64,000 nt of DNA from Branchiostoma lanceolatum. Taxonomy: Eukaryota > Chordata > Leptocardii > Amphioxiformes > Branchiostomatidae. The notes beneath the pieces were generated by a model. The model was not told the DNA's origin, did not search any database, and saw only the letters and a list, made by a program, of their open reading frames with translations. This document shows, piece after piece, positions 12,118-21,641 of this stretch. The DNA is taken from contig NC_089725.1 of the NCBI RefSeq assembly GCF_035083965.1, forward strand, positions 27,041,925-27,105,924. The letters are read 5' to 3'. A program made the position numbers and the translations under genes. How positions within the stretch are numbered: position 1 is the first letter of the stretch; every line of letters begins with the position of its first letter.

Positions 12118-12123
12118 AATAAA
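12118..12123 (+). promoter_or_regulatory. Polyadenylation signal, ependymin gene 3
   Basis: AATAAA lies about 410 bp after the stop, a longer 3' UTR than genes 1 and 2. Transcript data would be needed to exclude an earlier site. Confidence 0.5.
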
Positions 12124-13249
12124 AACATTGTGTGATTGAACGACAATATGACATTGTTTTCTTAAATAATATGTCCATTAAGTGCGAAAATAGTGCCAAG
12201 CTACATCGATTATGATTCGCTTTCTGTTGTTGATAACAATTAAGAAAAGGGTCTGTGTAAAGACATTGTACCCCTTAATTATGTTTAAACAATCTGATGA
12301 CAGCCAGTATTGTAACCACCGACCTCTACTCGGAGAGTAAAGATGGTACTGATATCTTCTTGAAGGAGGAGTATTTGATACGAATACAGGTTTACATGCT
12401 TCAATATTAGGAGCAAAACATGTACCAAACACAAGTGCACGTAATTGAAATATAAAAGAAGACTCAGCTCAGAAGACTCAGTCCGTAGTACTGTCCAAGC
12501 AATGTTTGACTTTGCCTATTTTTGACGTCTTTTTTAATGATTTAATCGGGAATTCTTCAGGCTCGTGGCTTTATGACGTCTTTTTTTCTTTCTTATCAGG
12601 CTTTTTATTCTGACAAATTTAAAGGCCCGATAAGAACGCAAAAAAAGATGTCGAAAACCAGCCCGAGCCTATCAAACCTCTGCTTGAAGAGCACATCCGT
12701 GGTCGATGTCCTTGGTGCTGAAATGGGGTCCCTTACCCTGCCAATGGCGGTGAGGCCGTTTCAATGAAGAGTGCGTCCCCTGGGCGGCCACAACGCAGGG
12801 AAGAGAGCAGTAGACGTGTCCGGGGTGGTTTAGCATGCTCGTGTAGGTAAGAATAGGGACCCAGTGAACTTGACTGAAGCCGTGGCGAGGACGCATTGCT
12901 CCAACGTTACAAGCTGTCGAAAAAGCCGATTACGAAACGCCTTATTCGAACGGATGCTTCGCCCTTACCTTATTGTGTACGTACAAGTTATTTACCAAGT
13001 CTGTCTGAACTTGTCTCCAACATGCTAGGTGCACTTCATTGCTACTCCGCCTGCTGGCGTGGTGCCTCCATGATTACCGCGATGAGTAAGCGTTGATGGA
13101 CTTCGTCCTTAACCTCACTCAGACCTCGGAATAAACAACATAGCGTGATTGCATTAGTGGTCGTCTCACAATCATGATAGTCCCAAGTACATGTACAAAG
13201 TCCCCACACCTCGTGACTCGTCCCCTGACTCGGGCGAGCGTGTGCGCAG
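12124..13249. other. Intergenic stretch between ependymin genes 3 and 4
   Basis: It holds the old foldback copy at 12489-12692. The remaining sequence, including GC-richer 12700-12900, shows no recognisable gene. Confidence 0.5.
12489..12692. mobile_element. Diverged foldback related to the TACTCTCCAAG family
   Basis: The left end reads TACTGTCCAAGCAATG and the right end CCTCTGCTTGAAGAGCA. Internal arms contain GACGTCTTTTTT and its relatives, and CCCGATAAGAACG opposite TTCTTATCAGGC. Ends are diverged and no target duplication is clear, so this is an older copy. Confidence 0.55.
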
Positions 13250-13272
13250 CACCGCCCACTAATCTCACCTGA
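13250..13272 (+). promoter_or_regulatory. Conserved promoter block of ependymin gene 4
   Basis: ACCGCCCACTAATCTCACCT lies about 60 bp before the ATG. Gene 5 has TCCGCCCACCAGTCCCACCT at the same distance. The block is absent from genes 2 and 3. Confidence 0.5.
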
Positions 13273-13311
13273 ACGGCTGTTCGACAGGACGTGCGGAAGA
13301 CGAGCTCTGAA

Positions 13312-15525
13312 ATGAAGGCCTTGATTCTCCTCGTACTGGTCTCAGCTGCCTACGGGCAGGTACCGGAGCCATGCAGTGAGTCCGTATATGTTTTTTTTAT
13401 ATCGTTGTCGTATTTGTTGTAGTCCGTTTTTACAGAAACAGCTGCTTTAAGTATACATGTACAAGAAATCACTGCGAGGCATGGGTTTCAAAGCCATACT
13501 CACCATTTCTAATAATATTTAGTTGTGGCAATGTCGTATGATATGATATGATATGATATGATATAGTTTTGAGACAGTTTCAGCAATAATAATGCTACAA
13601 AAACGTCCCTCATTCTAAAAATGCACATCATACACTGTTGTCCCCTTTTCTTCACAAACCCCAGGGGCACCGAGTGTCTGGGAGTCTCGCGTTGGAATTG
13701 TAAGTAGTTGGAATCGAATTTACGCCGTAAAAGTAGTTTCTTTACAGGTCATGCGGTGCATCTTATCAAGTACTAGCATTGTAAAATGGTCAGCCTGCAT
13801 ACTCTAGAACAAGCTTATTACATTGTTCAGCAGTTAGCTGAACTGTAGGTCGCAAGGTCAGGGAGAGGTCAACAAATAAATCGCATAACGATTAAACTTA
13901 CTACTTCTTCAAGGCACGGGTTAAATCATATTCGATTCTGTTGTATTTGTATTTTACCATGAAATAAAGCTCTTCTGTTTTGCGTGTTATTCTGCGTGCT
14001 CAGATGAGACCTCAAACTACATATACTAGTATTACGATTTACAGTGTGTCATGTCAGGGCCGTGGTAACGTTTGATACGGCATCGTGTCCCGGACCTTAA
14101 AGTGTATCACAATGTGCCTGATGACATATTACGTTTCCATATCTTAGCGATATTATCTCCTTCTAACGTTACATCTCTCCTTATGTAGCAAGACAGCATG
14201 AGGGGATTCTACGTGCGCGCCAAGCTGTCGTACGACCGCTACAACATGCGCATCCGCAGGATCGAGGAGGTCGACGAAACTAGGGAGAAAGAATACTTTG
14301 ACGTATTGTACCTGCACAACACCATGCCGGTACGTAATTTGTTGAAATATTTTCTCTGACATTGTGATGACTGCCATTCTCGTAAAGGGCTGTTTACTCA
14401 TAGTCGATGCTGTAGGGCTGTTGTGAATTAGGATTTTACCATGGCCAATACTGACCGACGGAGGCCATAGGACAGTGATGACAACTGTAAATCTTATCTA
14501 TTACGATGTACCGGACTTACGTTTGACGCTGTCGGTCGCTACAGGGCAAAGAGTACCGCTTCAACCTGAGGACCAAGCAGTGCGAGACCCGGGAGCTGAA
14601 CTACCCCTTCCGGCCCATCGAAATCCCAATGAACGCCACACACATGGGCGACTTCACCATCGGTACCAAGGGCGCCCCGCACGAGGGGGTGGATGTTTCC
14701 CTGTGGGGGGAACGGAACCAACAAGAAGGTATATGAATAGTAGAAGCATTTCCCATTCCTTAGATGCGACGACGTATCGAATAATATGCGGAAAATACGT
14801 GACACACTGTATAACGTTATGGCCCACTTTACACGTGTTTCTTGAAATTGTCGCAATACTACATTGTAGTCTACTTCTCTATTAGTGTGAAGTGGGCCTT
14901 ACTTTGATACAACATACGTATGGGCAAGGAGGTTTCTATATAAAACCGCCTTGATATGGATGATAAGTGGACATTGTCATGACTGTGCAGGCGCGCATGC
15001 CCGGAAGGTTTAGTGAGGACGGTTGTAAGGCTACTTGTCGGTTTGACCTTTTACATGAGATGTCTGGAGGCTATATCGATACCCCACTCTATCAACATCT
15101 CTCTGTGTTGATCTGTTATTCTACAATAACTGAAGCCACACCTCTGTCCATCTAGGTGATGACTGGGTCGGTGCGTTCACCCATACTGGCTGTGTCCCCG
15201 TCAACGACATGTTCTACAGCAACAGGACTGGCAGGGTGACCACGGAGTAAGTATTTGACAAATTTTGTCTTCCCAATCCGTAGAAAAATCATGGAAATGG
15301 CTGAAAATGAATTCGACGGTTGCATTACATCTGTAGCAGCATGTCAAGTGGGCTTAAACTGGTGTCTAACGTTATATAATATATAGAGACGAATATTATT
15401 AGGGACGTCTTGCGACTGATATCTCACGGTTTGTTCCCTGCAGATTCTTTGACGTCACCCTGGGCATCGCCGATGCTAACGTCTTCATCCCCCCGAGGGA
15501 ATGCATGGGGCCTCCTCCGCCATGA
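13312..15525 (+). CDS. Ependymin-related secreted protein, gene 4 (complete)
   Basis: Six coding exons: 13312-13375, 13665-13699, 14189-14329, 14545-14728, 15156-15246 and 15444-15525 (TGA), giving 198 residues. MKALILLVLVSAAYGQ is a signal peptide. Four cysteines follow in PEPC, KQCETR, GCVPV and RECM. Potential N-glycosylation sites are MNATH and SNRTG. It differs from genes 1-3 in SVWESRVGI for exon 2, a DFTIGTKGAPHEGVDV loop in exon 4, WVGAFTHTGCVPV in exon 5, and a short proline-rich tail (ECMGPPPP). These traits group it with gene 5. Introns are short, and the 3' UTR carries a minisatellite. A secreted ependymin-fold glycoprotein is expected. Confidence 0.93.
13535..13565 (+). repeat. 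(TATGA)n microsatellite
   Basis: About six ATATG pentamers in intron 1 of ependymin gene 4. Confidence 0.85.
14925..14953. mobile_element. 29-bp CAAGGAGG miniature hairpin
   Basis: CAAGGAGGTTT and AAACCGCCTTG are separated by seven bases. The ends match the hairpins at 46981 and 56606. Flanks (GTATGGG and ATATGGA) are only similar, so the duplication is weak here. It lies in intron 4 of ependymin gene 4. Confidence 0.5.
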
Positions 15526-15564
15526 GCACTGCAAACTGCACACGTCATTGCCTACCTGCTGTTC

Positions 15565-15750
15565 AAATTCCTGTTCGATTTATCTCTAGGTTCGAACACC
15601 TGTTCGATTGATCGCATCTTCGGACACCTGTTCGGCTAATCTCTGCGTTCCAATACCTGTTCGATTAATAACTAAGTTCGAGTACCCGTTCGATTTATCT
15701 CTTGGTGTGTGGATACCTCTTCGCTTTATCTCTACGTCCAATATACTAGT
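15565..15750 (+). repeat. Minisatellite in 3' UTR of ependymin gene 4
   Basis: Six diverged units of about 28-31 bp, each built on CCTGTTCGATTTATCTCT followed by a GTTCGAA-like core. The block lies wholly between the stop codon and the polyadenylation signal, so it should be in the mRNA. Confidence 0.85.
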
Positions 15751-15954
15751 ACTTGTTGTTTCCATTGATATCTCATTCTACGGTTAAGACAGAAAATCAT
15801 TTAGATGTATGTAAAAACACGAGTGTAGAATTTCCTCTGCATTGCATTCTTGCTACTTTTCGAAACGCAAAAGCGTCCTCTGATCAGGTTTATCGTTCAT
15901 TTTCAGTAATAGCGTTATGACTAGTTTTAATGCAGGGTTCTGGCTGTACTGCAA

Positions 15955-15960
15955 AATAAA
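15955..15960 (+). promoter_or_regulatory. Polyadenylation signal, ependymin gene 4
   Basis: AATAAA about 430 bp after the stop, just beyond the minisatellite. Confidence 0.55.
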
Positions 15961-16868
15961 ATGCGATTGATCTGATACAATGTCTCCTTACCTTATTTTT
16001 GTTCGTAACATTTGTGACCTCCATGATAATTATAAGCGTCTGTTTGCAAATGATAAGGAGGGATCAAACTTCAAACTAACTCGAGACCAAGGTTCCTACC
16101 AGCTGGGTAAACCAGGGTTGCCCGGCTGCTAAAAGCCTTTCACCTTGGGGGAATGACCGAGAGTACATAACGTTTGAGTGTGCGCTCAGCGACGGAGATC
16201 AGACGAACTCTTCTAGGGGTGAATGAAAGGTTAGTTCAGCTAAAGGTAAACGCACGAACGGATAAGGGCAAAGATTTCACAAATGAAAAAGTTGAATATT
16301 TGATATCTTCGGAGACGGATATGAAAATAAACGTGGTGAAAGTAATTTGTGTCTGAAAAAGAGGCACAGCTGTATCGTGGTGGGCATTTTGCTTCATTTA
16401 CTTGGTTCAGAACGCACCAGCACAAGACAGACTATGGTAATTTTCTGCTACGTTTATATTAACTTTTTACACACGCACAACAAACTTCAAGAATGCTTCT
16501 ATAGCGAGCCACAGTGGAATAGTTTTTGATTAACACACGTCACGATAGACGATATTTTTGCCAATTTCTCATGCAGACTGACGTCAGCAGAACATTCACG
16601 TCCCTAGCTGAGGTAAGCTTTGATGGGTCTGTGGCGACATTAGAGCCCCATATAATAAAATCCTAAAGGGTGAAAATACTGTGACCTTAGAATTGACAGT
16701 TTACGTTGTATCATACGTTTACTTAAGACACAGTATCACCCATTGCCTGGTGACTGATAGCAGTGAACATGTGACATGACCATGTGATTGTACCCTGTGA
16801 TCAGACGGTCTAAGTCCGAAGGTTTCGCCTGTTTACCCGTCCTTGCTGGGGCCAGCGTGAGCACGGTT
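15961..16868. other. Intergenic stretch between ependymin genes 4 and 5
   Basis: No supported gene or repeat was seen. Two short open frames near 16174-16529 lack recognisable features. Confidence 0.5.
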
Positions 16869-16890
16869 CCGCCCACCAGTCCCACCTGAC
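16868..16890 (+). promoter_or_regulatory. Conserved promoter block of ependymin gene 5
   Basis: TCCGCCCACCAGTCCCACCT lies about 60 bp upstream of the ATG, matching gene 4 in sequence and spacing. Confidence 0.5.
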
Positions 16891-16928
16891 GTGCTTTAGA
16901 ACAAGACGTGTCTGACTCGAGCTCCACC

Positions 16929-19900
16929 ATGAAGACCCTCCTGCTATTCCTCTTTGTTGCGGTGGCTGCCGTCTACAGCCAAGTCCCAGAAAGATGCGGT
17001 AACTAACGTTACACTCACTGAGTCACTCCGTGTCCATCGGTGGCTTCTGGAATTATGCGCTTGTGTTGGCTTGATATGTTATGATTTTCTTTTAACAGTA
17101 TTCGGGCACAGGTAGCAACGATGCTACAGTTGTGATTTTCAACTTCGGCGTTACCGCACTTTTTGACATATTAGTCAACTATTGTATGATAAGACAAGGA
17201 ACGTCACCATACGATGACGAAGATAGTAATAACGTTCTTACAAAGCCATGCCCGAAAGCTATTATAAAGTCAGTTTGTTACTTCTGGGATAGATATTATA
17301 TTTTCTTACCAAACAATTCCTCTTTTAACCACAGAGGCACCGGCGGCATTTGAGTCCAGAATTGGAAGAGTAAGTTACACTAGCCCGGAGTCCAGTCTTG
17401 ATAGCTTTGGTACGCTTACAGCGGTCACTGCCGTGGGGGTAACAAGACTGGACTTCAGGCTAAAGTTGCTTTCGATTTTTTCCCTAAACGACTGATCATG
17501 AAGCAAAATATAGACCGCCATTTCAAGTGCTTCCAGTGCACCTGCATCACCTGGCACCGCACAACCCTAACAGATCAGGTGATCTCAGGTGGTCGCACAG
17601 AGCAAAGGCCAAGAGCAGTAATGTGGTCCGACTTCAAAACATAAAAGGGGCGTGGCCGAACAGCGTAAAGCTAGTCAATGCCACTTTTAGAAAGTACGCT
17701 ACATTATGAGTAGGCTCTGTCTTTTTTGTTCCATTCCATGTGTCTGTCTATGCTATGCATTGTTTGGCCAGTGGCCGAAAATGATTCTAGCCACGTCGCA
17801 CGAAAACATTTCCTCGGTTCCGTTTGATATACAGACATTCATGTCTTCACGCACTTATGTTGGCTCATTTGCTTCACATTTCATTCCTTTGTCTAGCTGG
17901 ACACAATAAGGGGATTCTTCGTCAATGCTAAGGTGTCCTACGATGCTCGCAACATGCGGACCCGTATCGTCGAGGAGGTAGAAACCAAGGAGGAGAAAGA
18001 CTACTATGACGTGCTGTATCTTCACAACACTCAGCCGGTAAGTAACGTTAGTAGGAGTGGTCTTCCAAATCAAAAAAACGTTTTCTTCATTCCTTTACTT
18101 TAACTTAAGACAATGAATTTTCCGTTTCTTTGGTCAACCGTGATTAATATCCAATTGTACCTGCTTTCTTTACCAGGAAACTTTTCCTTCCACCGTTTGC
18201 AACTCAAACCAATCTTGAAAACGTATGACTTAATCTCCAAGCAGATGTAGGATCCAGCTCAGTATCAGTACTAGTGTTTTACGAGACTCGGTATTTTTGC
18301 GCTGAATACTAAAGTAGTAACATCATGGGGTAGTGAGGAAAGCACGGGCCACTAAATAGGCCTTAATACACTGAGCCGAACCCTACATCTGCTTGGGGGC
18401 TATTGTGATCATGACTTAGGCCATATGCTATGGCTGAGTTGCTTTTCTATGGTATTCCATAAAGTTTCAAACCGTGACAAAACATATTGCTGTCATCGTC
18501 TTCCTTGGTACAGGGTAAGGAGTACCGTTACAACTTGAAGACCAAGCAGTGCGAGACCAGGATGCTGAACACCTCCTTCCGCCGGTTCGAAATCCCAGAG
18601 GACGCCCGGCCCTTCGGAGAGTTCACCATCGGGACCAAGGGTCAGCCGGGCGAGGGGGTTGACGTCACCATGTGGGGAGGACGCACCCCTGACGGAGGTA
18701 AGTTTGTTTCTTTGTCATTGGTCAAGTCCCAACAGAGAAGGCATGGGCTAGTAGTGTCCCAAAGAGTGTGACCAAGCTCACAAGGTCACCCCTATAGCCA
18801 GTACTCTTGATCATGATAAATGTGTTGGGTTCTTTGACGCGCAGAGCTCTGACGCATGAGGCTCCTCCCCCATACACGGGTCAACGCCCCCATCCCTACC
18901 CCCTGGTCAACCCTGCTGTCCCTTCCAGAAGTGTCGATGTTGGGGGTTCGAACCTATCACCTCTGGGTTTCCACCGTGTGCGTGTATCTGTCTGTATCTG
19001 TATCTGTATCTATATAGCCGGTATAACCGCCATCAGGCGTAACACACCAGCTTCGCAGGCACGCGGCGCGACAGCAGCTGGTCATATTACACCGAACGGT
19101 CTGTTACACCTAGTCTTTGCATATCTGACTGCAACTGTTCTTTAAAGCTACTTAGTGATGAAGCTCCTACAGTACTTGATGACAACGAGTTCCATTCTAC
19201 TATGGTTCTCGGGAAATACGAATTTTTGAACACGTCAATCCTTGGCTGATAACTCTGGTACTTAAAAGCATGACTATTTCTGGTCCTCTTCTGAGCTGGC
19301 ATTAGATACTTATCAGTCGGTACGTCCACAAGTTTATTAGTCATCTTGTACATCATGCAAAGTCTGGACATTGTTCTCCTGTCCTCAAGTGACATCCATT
19401 GCAGGTCTGCTTTCATTTTTGTTACACTGGCGCCCCTTTCATAGTTGTTCGTGCAGAATCTGGCAGCTTGGTTCTGCACCCTCTCGAGTTTATCTATATC
19501 CTTCTTTGTGTATGGATCCCAAACTGTTGCAGCATATTCAAGGTTTGGTCTTACTAGAGACGTGTATGCAAGTGATTTTACCTTTGCTGGGCATGCCCAC
19601 AAATTACGTTTGATCACTCCCAATGTCTGTTTAGCCTTAGTTGTTACTTTGTTGATATGGGTGTTCCACTTTAGCCCCGTTGTTAATGTAACGCCTAGGT
19701 ACGGGTGGCTCTTTGCTGTTGCTAGAGCCTGTCCACAGAACTGGTAGGTGGTTACAATTGGGTTTCGTTTGTTTGTTATATGCATGATGTAACATTTTTC
19801 CGGATTAAACTGCATTAGCCATCTGCTTTGCCATTCTTCGAGTGTGTTCAAATCTTCTTGCAAAAGCTGTGAATCACTCTGTGTGGACAACTCTATATAT

Positions 19901-20731
19901 AACAGGCAGTCATCGGCAAATAACCTAACATTTGAATCAAGCTGGTCTGGTAAGTCATTTATGTACAGGAGGAAGAGTAACGGTCCCAGAACAGTTCCCT
20001 GTGGTACGCCTGACGCAACTCTAACTGGAGCTGAGGCCTTGCCTTCTACCACTACCGTCTGTTCCCTATTGGTCAAGAAAGCCTTCAACCAATTTAGTGT
20101 GGTGCCTTGAATTCCGTGTAAAGCAAGACCAAAAACTGTCTTGTATCATTCTAGAGTGCAACTAACAACTGTACATCCTTGTGTAGTGTTTGGTAGTGAT
20201 GTGGGAACTTTGTTGTAGGTGAGTTTGTCGGCGTCTTCACACTGGCTGGCTGTGTTCCTGTCAGTGACCGCTACTTCCGCAACGAAACCAGCTTTGACAA
20301 CACAGAGTGAGTATTCAGCTTTTGGACACTGTCTGTAGATTTGCACACTGTCTGGACAATGTGAAAGTACATTATGTTTATACATATTGGGAAAGTGACC
20401 TGACATATCCTATTACATGTACTTACACTAAGCTTACAAGGGCTTCTATAAGACTTTTTCCAGTCATTCAAGCGTCACTGAGTAAAATGACTGATATAAT
20501 TGTCATTAATATCTTGAAATTCATCTTCACAACTTCCTACAAGCTATGTCTTTAACATATGATTTCCCCCCATACCTACATTGGAAAAACATCATAGCCT
20601 TGACTTCTAGACATGGATATTTCTGCCATGCCATGTTTGACTTGTCTTCTTTCCCGCACAGCTTCTATGACGTGACCCTTGGCATTTCCAATGCCAGTGT
20701 CTTCATCCCACCGCATGAGTGCATGCCCTGA
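16929..20731 (+). CDS. Ependymin-related secreted protein, gene 5 (complete)
   Basis: Six coding exons: 16929-16998, 17335-17369, 17897-18037, 18514-18697, 20219-20306 and 20662-20731 (TGA), giving 195 residues. MKTLLLFLFVAVAAVYSQ is a signal peptide. Cysteines lie in PERC, KQCETR, GCVPV and HECM. It resembles gene 4 (TIGTKGQPGEGVDV, GVFTLAGCVPV, ISNASVFIPPHECM). The NAT/NST site of exon 4 in genes 1-4 is lost; other potential sites are LNTSF, RNETS and SNASV. Introns carry a small foldback (17381-17462), a larger one (18231-18402) and an antisense LINE. It is tail-to-tail with COQ8, with about 0.9 kb between stop codons. A secreted ependymin-fold glycoprotein is expected. Confidence 0.92.
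17381..17462. mobile_element. 82-bp foldback, TAGCC family
   Basis: The ends are TAGCCCGGAGTCCAGTCTTG and CAAGACTGGACTTCAGGCTA. The flanks share only AAGTT, so the duplication is eroded or uncertain. It begins 11 bp after the donor of exon 2 in ependymin gene 5. Confidence 0.7.
18231..18402. mobile_element. Foldback, TAATCTCCAAG subfamily
   Basis: The left end is TAATCTCCAAGCAGATGTAG and the right end CTACATCTGCTTGGGGGCTA; the inner arms CAGCTCAGT and ACTGAGCCG also pair. No clear target duplication. It lies in intron 3 of ependymin gene 5. Confidence 0.7.
18820..18975 (+). repeat. Interspersed repeat with B-box-like core
   Basis: TGTTGGGTTCTTTGACGCGC at the left recurs as TGTTGGGTTCTTTTACACC near 49000. 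GGGGGTTCGAACC (about 18945) resembles a polymerase III B box. Probably a SINE fragment; the family is not named. Confidence 0.4.
18983..20145 (-). mobile_element. CR1-like LINE, 5'-truncated, antisense in intron 4 of ependymin gene 5
   Basis: A minus-strand frame (about 20145 to stop at 19087) encodes the C-terminal part of a non-LTR reverse transcriptase. Visible motifs are SGVPQGTVLGPLLFLLYIND, the catalytic FADD box in LFADDCLLY, WLMQFNPEKC, YLGVTL, a thumb region with LEYAATVWDPY, and LERVQNQAARF. The endonuclease and N-terminal RT blocks are missing, as expected for a 5'-truncated insertion. The 3' UTR (GACCAGCTGCTGTCGCG, then GGCGGTTATACCGGCTATA) ends in (ATACAG)n. The frame is open for over 330 codons, so the insertion is fairly young. 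Jockey-clade elements look similar; CR1 is the best guess. Confidence 0.87.
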
Positions 20732-20813
20732 GCGTCATCTGCAGCACCAAATTCAACCATACAATTTATCTACTGCAGCTGTAGAGGCCATGTGCTTTAA
20801 TCTCTAGTGGGTT

Positions 20814-20819
20814 ATTAAA
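20814..20819 (+). promoter_or_regulatory. Polyadenylation signal, ependymin gene 5
   Basis: ATTAAA about 83 bp after the stop. Confidence 0.45.
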
Positions 20820-21641
20820 TGTGATAATCACAATATCTTGTTTCCGTTTTCTTTGTTTATTGTCATCACTTGCACGGTTTTCTACTTCATCTCTAACCTT
20901 TGCGTCCTTATGAACATGCACTGATGATGCATCATTAAGTACCGGTATTTACAAGTATATACATTTGTCAATATTTGTGCGTCAAGCTTAATCTTTTGCT
21001 ACTTTGCAGAGAAACATAAAGATTTTTCCTGCTCTGTCGGCATTGTAGTCCTCATTGTTCATTTACCAACAATGTACATTTGGCCAATGGCTGCAACATT
21101 GAGGTATGAGTAGGTTCCTGTGTAGCCAAAAGCGAACACAGAGAGCTGACATAGTCTACTGTACAATAGCCTAACAGCAAGATGCCAATGACAAGGTGGT
21201 TCAAGTTTCCTTTTGCATGAAGCAGAGTTACTTTATAGCAGCTTGTTCCTCACCTTGCAAGCAGAATTCTCTCCTAACAGAACCTATGGCATACATCCAA
21301 GCCTGTCTTTTTCCATGTGAGGAAAAAGCAATAATGCTATCTCACAAACACATTCATTACGACCTTGACTATCAGCAAAGGAGTACAGCTAAAAGTTCAG
21401 CATTAATCTCCAAGCAGATGTAGGGTCCAGCTTTACGTTTTACGCATATTTTGAGGCTTTTAATGCCTCATTCCAGTGGACCGCAATTTTCTCTCCTCCC
21501 TTTTCCTTTATAGGAGATGGAGAAGAGGAATAGGAGGAACACTGCTAAAAGACGTCCTAACTGTCAAAAAAACATGCATAAAACACTGAGACAGAGCCAG
21601 ATCCTTACATCTTACATTACTGAGCAGGTACATTTGCCTAC
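20820..21641. other. Tail-to-tail spacer between ependymin gene 5 and COQ8
   Basis: It holds an old foldback at 21404-21615 and presumably the COQ8 3' UTR on the minus strand. A minus-strand AATAAA (TTTATT on +) occurs near 20853, but no signal is close to the COQ8 stop. Confidence 0.45.
21404..21615. mobile_element. Diverged foldback, TAATCTCCAAG subfamily
   Basis: The left end TAATCTCCAAGCAGATGTAG matches the 18231 element. The right arm (CCAGATCCTTACATCTTA) pairs only partly. No duplication was detected. Confidence 0.5.
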
